The translations under genes were made by a program, and so were the position numbers. This document shows, one piece after another, positions 1 to 11,347 of a stretch of DNA of 64,000 bases. The stretch's first letter is position 1. Each line of letters opens with the position of its first letter. The stretch is from assembly GCA_000231825.2 (NCBI GenBank), contig JH720395.1:1-64000 (forward strand), written 5' to 3'. The notes under the pieces are model-generated. The model saw only the letters and a list, made by a program, of their open reading frames with translations, was not told the origin of the DNA and ran no database searches. Origin of the DNA: Tetrahymena elliotti 4EA (taxonomy: Eukaryota; Ciliophora; Oligohymenophorea; Hymenostomatida; Tetrahymenidae).

Positions 1-1107
1 AAGAAGTTAAATTAAAATTAAATAAAGAAATAACAGTTTTTAAAAATATAGGTTATAAATTTTTATATTCACTTTAACTAAAAATTACTGTAAATTTGAT
101 ATTCAATTTTATCTAAACTTTTTTATTTCACAATAACATTAAGGTTTTTCATTCAAATAAAACTAAATAATTTCAAATTGTATTTATTTTACTTACTTGG
201 TAATATAAAATTTTTTGGAATTCAGTCAATATTGTCTGCATTTTCTTGATTTTTTAGAATTAATAAATTTTTAAAAACCCAATTTACTACTTTGGATTAA
301 ATTAGCCTTATTTTTTTAACTTTAAAAAAGCGTTTAAATAAAAAATGAAAGTAAAATAAGATTAGTAAATTTATTTTTAAAAAACTTTTTAAAAAGTAAA
401 TTTGAAAGCAAAAAAAGTATAAATCATTGATTAGAATGGTACTTTACTAATTTGTGTACCTATTTATAGACTTATTTTTTTAATAGTATCTAAATTTGTA
501 ATGCTCATATGATGCAGTGTGCAGACCATAAAAATAACCTATTGATAATTGATTTAAGATAAAATAAAAATAAACAATTTGTTTGATTTGCCAATTCTAA
601 ATTAACCAAAAAATGTTTAATCATTTTAGAATATTAAAAACTAAAATAAAACAAGAATTAACTAAAAATTATTTAATTTACTAATAAAGAAATAAATGTT
701 TTCAATTACTTTTAAATTTCTATTTTTTTTTTTGATGATATTAGTTAATCAGTTTGAATGTGTTCAGATCTAATAATACTCAGCAAACAATAAAAAATTG
801 ACTAATAGTAATAGTTTCTCAGATAACTTTTTTTTTGTTGCAAAATCTTCTATTCTAAATAAAGGGATTTTTGAGTACTCGCTAATTTATTTATTTATTG
901 TTCATCATCCTAAAAAATTGATTAAACATTCATTGTATATGTTTATCAGATAAGTACTGTGTTAAAAATTAGATAGAGCAATAAACGTCTAATAATTAAT
1001 TTAAAACAAATTAGAAAAGAAAAAAAAATTCTAAAGACAATCAGAAGAATACTAATAATTTATATAATTTAGGATTTGCATTTAAAAGTTAAGAAAGATT
1101 TTTAAAA
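1..1107. other. AT-rich intergenic region
   Basis: No open reading frame of convincing length is visible on either strand with TGA as the only stop. The stretch is homopolymer-rich and low-complexity. The part directly upstream of 1108 presumably holds the ATG3 promoter and 5' UTR, but no specific element can be named. Confidence 0.6.
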
Positions 1108-2263
1108 ATGAGTATGTATGATAATATTAAGAATAAATTGAACAATGTCAAAAATGAAATATATTCTGCTGTTTATGCTCCTCCTACAGATTCCAAATTT
1201 TTAGAAGAAGGTAAATTGACTCCATAAGAATTTGTAGCAAGTGGAGATGCATTAATCAACATGTGTCCTTAATGGAAATGGATGCCTGCAAGTGCTGAGA
1301 AGTATAAAAATAAATATCTCCCTGCTGAAAAGTAGTATCTTCTTATGGAGAAGGTCCCATGTGATCAAAGAGTTTAGGAATTAATGGATAGTATAGCAGT
1401 TAATGAAAAAGAAGTAAAAATTTAAATAAAAATAAATAGATATCCATAAAATAGTTATTATTAATTTGCAATTTAGTTTGAAATGGATTTACATTATTTT
1501 TAACATTGTTTTTCTAAAACTTTCAAATGCAAATATTAAATAATTTTAATAGGATGAGGAGGAATACATTATTAACGATCAAAAAAAAAGCAATGATTCT
1601 AATATAATTGAAACCAAAATTGGGCAACTTAGCATTAAAGAGCATTTCACATAGGGAGGAAAATAAGATGGAGAAGAAAAAAAAGAAGATAATGAAGATG
1701 GTATCATATTCTTACAAATTTGCAAATTAAGAACTGATTATTTAAATTCTTTTAATCAACTTTTTTCAATTTATTTTGTTTTAAAAAGATAATGTTGTTG
1801 TAGTAGAAGCACCTGTAGAAAGAAGATATTACGATTTGTCAATTTGCTACGATTTAGTCACATATACTCCTCACTTGTTTTTACAAGGTGTAGATGAAGA
1901 TAATGTACCTCTTAAATAAAATTAAGTTTTCGAAGATATTGTGAGCCACTATTCCAATAAAACAATCACTTTTGAAGTCATGCCTCAAACAGGTAAAAAT
2001 AGATCTTATTCATTCATTCTTTATAAATACTAAAAACTTAAGTTTTTAACATTTTTATACAAAAATATTTTAAAGGCATAGTACAAGCTTCTCTTCATCC
2101 TTGCAAACACTCTCAAGTTATAAAACACATGGTTGATAATATAAATTAATCTGGTGGTTAAATTAAGAGCCACTAATGTTTGTTTGTTTTCTTGAAATTC
2201 CTTTAATCAGTAATTCCTACTATCGAATACGATGTTGCAGGAGATATTATTTTTGATGAGTGA
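1108..2263 (+). CDS. ATG3: Autophagy-related protein 3 (Atg3), E2-like enzyme
   Basis: Atg3 is the E2-like enzyme that passes the ubiquitin-like protein Atg8 from Atg7 to phosphatidylethanolamine during autophagosome formation in the cytosol. Four exons, 1108-1413, 1553-1700, 1789-1992 and 2076-2263, join in phase to give 281 residues, close to the usual ~310. The N-terminal part shows the family signature LTPQEFVASGDALINMCPQW, then YLPAEKQYLLMEKVPC. The C-terminal part has RRYYDLSICYD and the catalytic motif SLHPCKHSQV, with the active-site cysteine at about residue 229. It ends with the conserved FLKFLQSVIPTIEYD. An acidic flexible insertion (exon 2) sits where Atg3 has its Atg7-binding region. 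In-frame TAA codons fall at glutamine positions, and TGA ends the gene. Introns are AT-rich with GT...AG ends. Identity is very sure; boundaries are supported by phase. Confidence 0.96.
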
Positions 2264-2995
2264 AAAAAAAATAATAAATATTTTATAAAAGTAAAAGATA
2301 GAAATTGAATAAATACGCTAATTGCATAAATTAAGTATTCTATAATGTTTTTGTTAATTTTTAATTTTACTCAACTTCTCTAACTTATCTCATTGATTTA
2401 AAATCTAGTCTAAATTTTATATATTTTTAGTTGATTTGCATTTCAAAAACATCAAAAAAAGCATTCTTAGTTTTATTTGAAAATTATTACTAAATTTAAA
2501 AAGAAAAATGGCAAATTTTTTAATAAAAACTATCTTCAATACTCTTTAAGAATTCTCCTTAAAAATAGGCTAAGTCTAAATAAATAAATTAGATTGAAAA
2601 GTCAATTAATAAGTAGAATTTAATTTTTTTTAAATTATTTCAAATGGAATTGCATTCAATTAAATTATTTGGTTCAGAAAATAATTTTTTGTAGTGGAAT
2701 AAAAGTATGAATAGAAGGTATTCAATTTTAAAAAAATCATAAAAAAAGAGAGAATATTGCTTTGAATATAAAATCCATGAATATAGAAAAACAAAGTAGT
2801 TACATCCAAATCAACAATTAATCTTGTAAGATATTAGCATTAATATATTTATATTTTAGAAAAAGATCTGAACAAAAACAAAAGATATTACTTAAATTAA
2901 TTTTATTATTTATTCTACCTTCCAAAAGAATTAAAATTTTTATTCTAAAATATGAAAATTTGTCATTTCTTTCTTCCTTCCTTAAATATTTTAAT
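2264..2995. other. AT-rich spacer between convergent ATG3 and OsmC genes
   Basis: The spacer lies between the 3' ends of a plus-strand and a minus-strand gene. Only short frames that look like chance are present. It must contain both polyadenylation regions, but no clear signal stands out in such AT-rich sequence. Confidence 0.5.
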
Positions 2996-3475
2996 TCATT
3001 CATTCTTTAATTCTTTCTTCTTCCATATTACTTCTATTTTACATCCTGAATCTACAACCATTCTTGCTACAGGTGATCTCTTTTTAACAATTTCACTCAC
3101 TTATGTAATCTACTCTTAAGTTCCATCTGTATTAACGTAAACAGTTCCAATTATTCTAAATAAACCAGAAGTGACAGGGGCATCTTCTGTAATAGGAAGA
3201 CTGCTTATTCCCCTATGGTCTCTTTCTGCAATGATGTCAAATGTATTTTCATTGATGGTGAATCCAAGATTTTATGCTACCATTCTAGATACTATATTCT
3301 AACATCCTACTAATGCAGATAGCAACAACTCAACTGGAGAAGGTCCTGTCTCATTTCCTCCATCTTTTTTTTACATATCTGTAATAACAGTAAATCCGCT
3401 TTTAGTTACTGTCTTAGCCTAAGCCTAGAATGATTATGATTATACTGAATATTATCTTAATTAAACTTCTTCCAT
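2996..3475 (-). CDS. OsmC/Ohr-family protein
   Basis: Single-exon gene of 159 residues. OsmC/Ohr proteins are small thiol-dependent peroxidases that reduce organic hydroperoxides. The family hallmark GPSPVELLLSALVGCQN (about residues 44-60) is clear, with the first conserved cysteine at 58. The C-terminal region KRSPVARMVVDSGCKIEV aligns with the second half of the fold, but the position that usually holds the second catalytic cysteine (the CPxS-type motif) reads Ser at about 134; another Cys lies at 145. Peroxidase activity by the usual two-Cys mechanism is therefore doubtful. The start at 3475 is the first ATG of the frame that gives a typical family length. No targeting peptide is obvious. 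The family is mainly bacterial, so ancient transfer is possible; base composition now matches its neighbours. Confidence 0.9.
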
Positions 3476-4339
3476 TTATTTAGGTATGAGTTTAGTAGAG
3501 GAATATCTTTAATTTTTTATAATTTTAATTTACTAAAAACAGAATAAGAATAAATGAATTTTAAATCACAGATATAAACAATAAGTTAAGCACATGTTTT
3601 CGTTTTTTTTAATTTACTAAATGATTGCATCATCAAAATTTATATGAATATACTTACTTTCTAATTATTAAATAATTTATGTATGTAAATATGTCCCTTT
3701 TTATGTAACAAAATTCCTTAAAATCACTTCTCATTAAATATTTAAATAAAAACTTTAAATTTATGTAACAAAACAATAAATGACTCCAGAAAGAAACAAA
3801 ACAATGTATATCCTAATATGCAAATAGAATATTAGTAAGAATAAATGGGTAAACATTTAAAATAATAACCAAAAAATTTGGGTACCCCTCCCCCTTTAAT
3901 TTTTTGATATGATTCACTTTTTTTTTTAATATTTATCTTAAACCATTTTTTTGTCAGGAATAAATAATCAATTTTTTGAAAAATTAAAGTAAATGATTAA
4001 GATTTCAAGAATTTTATTTTTTCTTAAAACTAAATTGTGATAGAAAATAACGTTTTTTAGCTTTTGATGGCATTTACAAAAGATATTTAAGAGATAAAAA
4101 TCTTCTATCAGAATTAGCAAAGAATATATATTCAAAGAATAAAAAATTAAATTAGTAAGTAGAGATAAGTAGAATTTAAGATTATGTATGGTTTTGACAA
4201 ACAAGATGAATTTAGCTCTAAAATATAGTATAAGATAGAATAATAATATTTTATAATTATTTATTTAAATTGAAGGTAAAGAGTATAAATATTTCATTTG
4301 AGCAGAGATTAATTACATATAAATTTCAAAATAACTAGC
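3476..4339. other. AT-rich intergenic region
   Basis: No credible gene. A minus-strand frame at 3968-4204 is rich in Leu, Ile, Phe and Asn, as expected from random AT-rich DNA, and has no recognisable motif. The stretch holds the 5' side of the OsmC gene and the 3' side of RRP40. Confidence 0.5.
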
Positions 4340-5089
4340 TCACTCTTTTACTAGAAGGGGTGAGAGTTAGTCAACGTAAACTTTAATTTATTCTACTGAC
4401 ATATTCTCACATTTAGTTAGGGCATTAAGAATCAAAATTGTATTTTATGGTTAAGCAGTTTTAATCCAAACTTTACCATTTGAACCAATAGCTGTCTCAA
4501 AAGATTTAATGTATTTTTTGAATGCTCTAAATACTAAATCTCCTTATCCAATAATATTCTTTGCATATTCTATAGAGATATTAGAAACCATACCATCTTT
4601 TAATTAGCCAAAAAAGGATTCGCCAGTCATCCACTACTTTTTATTTTTAGGGTGAATACAATCAACTTTAATCTTCATATATTTGTTTGCTTCTGTGATT
4701 TTGCAAAATATTAAAGAGCCATCTCTTAAATTAGGTCTATTTTTTTTAGTGGCGCCTTCGAATCCATAAAAAGATAATAATGCATCTTCTTAAGCACCAA
4801 TGTCAACTATATAATATTCTTAAACTCTTCCTTTAATTACACCAATAACATAATCATCAACTTCTGCATAATATTTTTGTGCATAAGCTTTAACTATTAA
4901 ACCACAGGAACCATCCTTTATCTAAGTATCTACCAAAATGCCAGATTTATTTGAGTATAATTAATTATCGCTTGTCTATGTAAATGATTTCTCATCAATT
5001 AAAAGCTATCCCGAAAGTTAACTCAAATCTATTTATTCTCCTGGTAAAACAATATTCAATGCAGGCTATTACTACTTTTCTATTTCCAT
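4340..5089 (-). CDS. RRP40: Exosome complex component Rrp40
   Basis: Rrp40 (EXOSC3) is one of the three S1/KH cap subunits of the RNA exosome, which processes and degrades RNA 3'->5' in nucleus and cytoplasm. The single exon encodes 249 residues, near the usual 240-275. The N-terminal domain begins with the conserved VLPGEQI (about 14-20). The S1 domain contains DDYVIGVIKGRV and the diagnostic FEGATKKNRPNLRDG (about 110-124). The KH domain holds the GSNGKVWIKT stretch (about 202-211). These blocks are in the canonical order. Eukaryotic exosome subunits are essential, so strong constitutive expression is expected; no regulatory element can be identified. Many internal TAA/TAG codons are read as Gln. 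Confidence 0.95.
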
Positions 5090-7557
5090 GTCTATATATT
5101 TGCTTACTTAATTTTTGAAAATGGTTTTAATATTATTTCAATTAATTATTGATATCCTTTGTTTAAAGATTTAAGAGTTGAAATATTATTTATATTTTTA
5201 CTTTTCAGCTAGCTCAAAATTAATTGCTTTTATTTTTGCTTATAATTCGCAATTATCCAACTAACATCTAATTAAAATAAAAAATATTTGTATTTTAAGT
5301 ATGTATATTTCATTCATTCTTTGTATTATTCTAAAAATTAAATTCATTTTATTCTTCAAAATATTTTACATTCCTCTTAAAATTTACAGACAAATATGAA
5401 TGATCAAAAAATAAATTCAATAACACAATTTGTATTTATTAATATAATTAAAATATAGTAAGAAATAAAGAAGAGAATATCTATTTTTTAGATTTTTATT
5501 TTATTTACAAATGAAAAAATGAAAATAAAAAATACAATTTTTATTTAATAATTATTTAATTTTCATTCTTAAAAAGTAAATTTAACAAGTCTCTTGATTT
5601 TCCTAATTCTATTGTAGAGCATCTTTTTAACATCTTTTTAGCTTTAAAGAAAAGTAAATTCTTAATTAAATATTTTAAGCGAATAAAAAATACTAATAAG
5701 AGATGTGAAGTACTCGAAGATTAGTAAGCTAAGAAATAGATTAATAGACTATTTAAAAGTTATCTGAATTCTCATTTTCATAACTTTTTATAATTTTTTA
5801 TTAAGAATTTCAGAAGAAATAAATAAAATATACGAAAATGGAAAGTATAATTTGAAACTATAGATGCTCTTGCATTTAGCAATTTCTTCAAAGAACTAGA
5901 TTTTTTCTAAGTTACTTAATTTGCTAATTATTTATTTAAAACTTTCTTAAAATATTTAAAATAAAATTTAATCTACTTGATCCTAATTTCTAACTCTCCT
6001 AGAGTTTGTTTTCCTTTATACTCTGTAAAGAAATTTATCAGATCCTCTGGCTTGTAATAGCAATTGCTGAATAATATTCAATAAAATTAATTTTTAAATT
6101 ATTGATAAAATACATATTTCTCAAATAAAACTAATATATTTTTTCTTTGTTTTTATTGAATTAAAAAAAATTCATTTATTTTAAGAAAAAATTCAGGAAA
6201 AAAATGAATATTTGTTTTTTTTCTTAAATGAGAGTTTATCCATCGATATTAATACAGTAAGTAAAAGTAAATTTATTTAAAAATTTCAATTATGATAAAT
6301 ATCTACCAAAAATCAAAAACAAGTTGAGTATAATTTTAGAGCTAATAAGCATTTAAGAGTTCTTAAAAGGTATTTGTTATTTTAACTGATTTCAATCTAT
6401 TTTGTAAAAGAGAAAAAATATTATTTAAAATAAATACGAATTAAAAATTTACCTCAATTTATAAATCTTTTTTTATCCAACTATTTGGTTGCTTTGAATC
6501 ATTGAATTGCTGTTTTATTAATTAAATGTTAGATATTATTTATATTTAAGGATTAATTTACTTGTATCCCAATTAAATGTTAACATCTTTCCTGTTTAAA
6601 TTGGCAAGAACTAGTTCAAATGGATTTTTTGGTAATTGAGCTGGATAATAATAATAAGATTCTGTATCTGTTTTGAAATGTATATCAATTAGTGATTTGC
6701 TACTTGAAATCACTTCTGCTATTTACTAATATGAACTAATGTTCAATTGATTTCCTCTAAATTTTATTTCTTAATTTAAGTAAAACAAGTATTTTTAATT
6801 AAATTTTTACTTAAGATAAAGAGAAATTCTTTCAATTTTATTAAATTTTTAAATGGTATTTGCAAAAGGTGTCAAATCTTAAATAAAGCAATGTCTATTT
6901 ATGTTCAATTAAAAAAATTTAGTATGACAAATCAATTACTTTAATAGTTTGTGTTTAATTTAAATGAAAACTTAGAGGTTTTTTAATTAATTTACTAGAA
7001 TGATAATTTGAGACTTTTCAAATTGACCAATTTCTAAATAGGATCTATTAATGATTTTACCATGTTATAACTCTTCATAGTATTTTTTCTTTTTATGATG
7101 AATAATATTTGTTTGATATGAATATTGGAAATAAAATAATAAATTTACGACAAGTTAATTTCTAAAGATTCTAAATTTCTAAATTAAACTAGATGACACC
7201 CAATCTAAACTGATTCCTAATCACTTAATTGTTACTGTCTTTAAAAATAACCACTCAAAATATGTTTCATGAATTAAATTAAATATACTTTCTTTGAAAA
7301 TAATATTTTTCTACAAGGTCAGGATTTTTAATTTTTTGAGTTTCTATTTATTTAATCTACAGTAAAGTAAAAAGTAATTCAATTAATAATTAGCAGAATA
7401 AACAAATGAATGAATACAGAAAATTAGCTAACATCTATGTTTTCAAAGTCTATGTTTTAGAATAAGAAGTTATTTAATAAATTAAAGCAAAAATTGATAT
7501 TATTTACAAACATTTTTATCATATTCAACTATAATAAAATCTTCTATTTCCAATGTC
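5090..7557. other. Gene-poor region with probable decayed coding remnants
   Basis: No intact gene. Short minus-strand stretches look coding rather than random. Near 6060-5940 a frame reads CYYKPEDLINFFTEYKGKQT and continues for about 45 residues. Near 6780-6450 another reads QQIAEVISSSKSLIDIHF. Each is broken by TGA or by frame changes within 100-350 nt. They may be pieces of one decayed gene that also includes the remnant at 7558-7848. No family could be assigned with confidence. Confidence 0.35.
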
Positions 7558-7848
7558 TCAACTGCCAATCCAAGTTTGTCCTAATTGACTTTGTTAAAGA
7601 TTTTTGTTTAAAAGCTTATGATCATATTAGATTTTACAGGAAAAAGATTTATTTGCTATAATTAGAACAATATTTGCATTTCTTTCTTAATTTTTTCCAA
7701 CAAGCTTAATTTGCTAACTTTCTACCTCAAATTCCCTCAAGTTAGCATACTTTTAATTTGCAAAAAGAAAAGATTTCTCATCAAGCAACTCTTTTAGATT
7801 AGTTTCGCTTTAGTTCAATTTCTATTCAGAATTTTTTTCAGTCAACAT
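7558..7848 (-). pseudogene. Probable frameshifted gene remnant, family unknown
   Basis: The minus-strand frame starts with an ATG at 7848 and runs 96 codons to a TGA. It is hydrophilic and coding-like, with LKELLDEKSFLFANQKYANL near the start. A one-base frame change near its end would lead into a second coding-like stretch (LGLAVETLEIEDFIIVEYDK, about 7563-7500). That pattern suggests a frameshifted, no longer functional gene rather than a short intact one. No signal peptide, membrane segment or known motif is visible. It could instead be a short hypothetical gene. Confidence 0.35.
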
Positions 7849-8949
7849 TTTCTTAAGAATAATACCAATATATGAAAATTCAATTCAAAAACAAAAAATA
7901 AAAATTTATTAATTTATAAAATTTTTATTAAATAATGTTAACCACTAAGGATAAATGTAAATTATTATGATTTTCATTCGACATCTCAAAAAACAAAGGG
8001 GAGAAAAGGTAGAATATTACAAGCTAAAGATACTGATATTGTGAAAAGGAAAGAAGCTTTTAATTCATATTCTCTAAAAATTGGTAAAAAAAATTATTGA
8101 AGAGAAATTAAGAACCATAATTTTGATAAAAAAATTATGATATGTGATTCAGTTGGATGAGTAAATCATCTAAAAAGTCCTTTTTATATCTAACAAACAG
8201 TGACTATTATTTTAAAAAAGATACAATCAAGAATATAGGCCACTAGTTTGTAATGCTTTATGATTAAAATTTTTAAAAGCTAATTAATTACATTCAAAAA
8301 ATTAATTAAATTATGATGAAGAAAAGATAAAAATAATCTATACATTTTATGTTTTATTTTCTATTTTGTGATAAAATAATTTCCTAGAATTTTTTTATTT
8401 TAATTTATGATTCGATTTCAAAGATTTCCAAAATATGTTTTAAATAATTGCCAATACCCCTTATTATAAAATTATTAAATTAATTAAATGATGGCTAAAG
8501 AAATAGAAAAATAAGAGTTTTTTCGATTATTTATTCGAAATCAAAATTGAAAAGCTAATAAAAATTTAATTTTTAAAAAAACATTTTAATCAAATAAAAG
8601 GCTTTCTAAATTATTTTCATTGAAATAATGAAGAACAAATTTTTTCAACAACAAAAAATGTTACAAAGATAATTAAATTCCTTTTCATTTTAAAATAATT
8701 AAAATGTATTTTCTTATGTTATTGACTCTTGTATTTTAATAAGTTTATTCTCTTTAAAAATCTTATTATCAAAAACTAAAATCCTAACATATATTGTAGT
8801 TTTATTGAGAATTAAAAATTTTTTAATATGCAGTCAAAGTTCATATTAAGGCTGCATTAAATTAAGGCCCATGAATAATGTTAATAAATAAATTATAATA
8901 TATTTTATAATATAATTAATATAAGTAAGTGAGTTATTATTTAATCTGA
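7849..8949. other. AT-rich intergenic region
   Basis: Very AT-rich sequence with long A and T runs. No frame of coding character was found on either strand. Confidence 0.5.
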
Positions 8950-9952
8950 ATTAATAGTTTTCAATGAATCAATTTAAAAGTGTTAAAAAGGTTTAATAAT
9001 TTTTTTTTTGCATTCACTATAAAATGTTGGTGCTTAGCTTTTATTATTAAAAGTATTTACTTGAATATTTTTGGTTTTGAAATTGACTTCGTAACTATAG
9101 TCATAGTCTTAAATAATTTAAGTTATTTTTGAAACTTCTGAATCATAAGTGTACTTTAAAGTAATTTCGTAGCTCATTTATCCATAAAGAACTTAAGAAT
9201 TAGCAAATGTTAATTTATTAAATTCTTGTGTGTTGTTATTAAAAATTTCTATTAAGTGCTATTTGATAAAAGATTAACAAACTATTTTTATTTTTTATTA
9301 TGAATGTTCGAAAATATAATTTATCGGTTTCTATTATCTCAACATTCTCAAAATTTGTTATTAAAATTTGTTTTTATTAAAAATATTCTGGATCCGTGTC
9401 TTCATATTTTATTTTCTCTGCTTTACTTATTGGATTATTTTTTCTTTCTTTCATTATTTCTTAAATTATTTATTAGTCTGTATAAACACAATTTTTTCCT
9501 TGTCCTCTGAATACTGAATATGATAAATCATTATACTTGAAGTGGTATAATTCATTAGTTAAACCTTATGAAACTTCAATACGAATAACAAATGTCTATA
9601 TCATCCATTCATATTTGTTAAATTATGTACAAACTAGCTTTTTGAGTGGCAAATAAACTATTTTAATTAAGTCTTCAATATCATGATTATAATATGATTA
9701 TAAATTCTGAAAATATCATTTAACAGCATCAAAATCTTATACTTTTACTCCTGTTACAACTTATTTATCATTAACTCCTATCAGAATAGTACCGCCATTA
9801 GTGTTTAAAAAACCACATATTATTTTTAATATAGTTATTTTCATATCTTCTATTTTATCGAATTGGCCATTGATAGTTTTTATACTCCAAATTTTAACTT
9901 TCTTAAAGGTCTAATTGATTTTGAAGAATCAAATAAGATTGTTTTTCATCAT
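8950..9952 (-). pseudogene. Decayed AlbA_2/Schlafen-type protein gene
   Basis: From the ATG at 9952 a minus-strand frame contains KIICGFLNTNGGTILIGVND, the hallmark of the AlbA_2 (divergent AAA_4, Schlafen-like) putative nucleic-acid-binding domain. It is followed by the typical QVVTGVKVQDFDAVK. The frame carries two in-frame TGA codons (+ positions 9929-9931 and 9716-9718). Around 9240 the coding-like sequence moves to another frame (NNTQEFNKLTFANSQVLYGQ). Apart from these breaks the frame is open and coding-like for about 240 codons. TGA is the normal stop in every other gene here, so this is most simply a pseudogene. TGA readthrough or selenocysteine is a remote alternative that the second break and the frameshift argue against. 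Confidence 0.75.
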
Positions 9953-11347
9953 TTTAATTTATGGATTAAATGTTTAAAAATTGTTTTTAGTTATTAAAAT
10001 TTTACAAAACCGATTTTTTTCATTTGGTAACTTATTAGTTTTATAAAACTCTTTTAAAAATATTTTTATTTGTTTGATTAGACGACTTAGTTCTTGTAGA
10101 AAATTAAATTAGAAATTAATAAAAATTCTTTTATTTGACTAGAAAATTAAAGATTTTTTATTAAATAAAATAATATCTAGATGAACAATACATAAAACAA
10201 AAATTTTGATCAAGTTTTTATCATTAGATTCTATCTATATTAAGTAAAAAAAATAATGAAAAAAGATAAATAAACACAAAGAATAAAAAAATTATTTAAT
10301 TATGTACCAATTACTCTTTAATTTAGAATTCATATTTGAGCATATATTGAGCAGAAAATTTAATAAATAATTTATAATAAAAATATTTTGCTTTAGAAAA
10401 ATGAATAAAATACTTTTTGCACTGTCCCCATCAATTCATAATTCTTTATGTATTTTCAAAATGATTGGTTACTCACTCTATCAAACATTATGTTAAAAAT
10501 GTTTAATTTTCCTTTATTTTTTAAATAATTTCATGGTAATCAATAGGTTTCATAGCTTTTTACCCAATAAAATAATATATTTTAGAAAATATTCTTTATA
10601 CACCATACATTATTATATGTCAAAGTTCTAAAATGTTAAAAAATTGCATTTTCAGTGGTTTTCTAATGTAAAGCGGCCCTTAATAGAAAGTGATTTGAAA
10701 TAATTAGAAACCAAAAGAATTAAGGTAAGGATATTTAATAAATAAGATAATATTCAATTTAAAAAGAAATTAATTTAGACAGTAAAAATAGTTGTGAATT
10801 AACTAAATAAAAATGAAAATAAATAAGTAGAAATTAGAGTATTTTTTAGTAAAAGAGTTCTAGTTGTTACGGATTCAACCTAAAATATATATTTAATAGA
10901 TACATTAAGAATAGATTATAAATATGTTTGTTAATTAATATAAAATTTTAATAAAATAGTTAAATAATTGAAAAAATTTAATTTAAAATCATCCAAACTC
11001 AATTACATATTGTGTGTGGGTGGGTGTGTGTGTATGTGTATGTGTGAGTGAATTAATTAATAAGTAATTGGTTTGGTTTTTTTAAGTTTATTGATTAGAT
11101 AGTTATATTCATCTAGAAAAATTAATTACAGCATCACTAAGTAAGATAGAGAGAGCATAACTCATTCGATTGGTTGGTTTTTTAATATAATAGAACCTAG
11201 CTCATTCAGTATCCATCTATTTATTAGCTAAATGTTTTTAGAGCCAATAAGCCTTAATTGGTTTCTCTTATCTTTTAATCAATGAGGATTTATATATTTA
11301 ATTCATGAAGCTTTCTAGATTAGTAGTTAAATTATAATATGATTTTT
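9953..11347. other. AT-rich intergenic region with TG microsatellite
   Basis: No gene is visible. A (TG)n-type simple repeat with GGG and TA interruptions occupies about 11012-11049. The rest is AT-rich low-complexity sequence up to the 3' end of the minus-strand gene at 11348. Confidence 0.5.
11012..11049. repeat. TG-rich microsatellite
   Basis: About 38 bp of alternating TG with occasional GGG and TATG interruptions. It is not the Tetrahymena telomeric repeat (GGGGTT). It lies about 300 bp beyond the 3' end of the RBM26/27-like gene. Confidence 0.8.

Noticed and set aside
8950..9952. In-frame TGA codons as selenocysteine
   Set aside because: Two TGAs plus a frameshift, no cysteine-homologue context, and no recognisable SECIS element make simple decay far more likely.
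11012..11049. TG-rich tract as a telomere or chromosome end
   Set aside because: Ciliate telomeres of this group are (GGGGTT)n; this tract is an irregular TG microsatellite inside the window.
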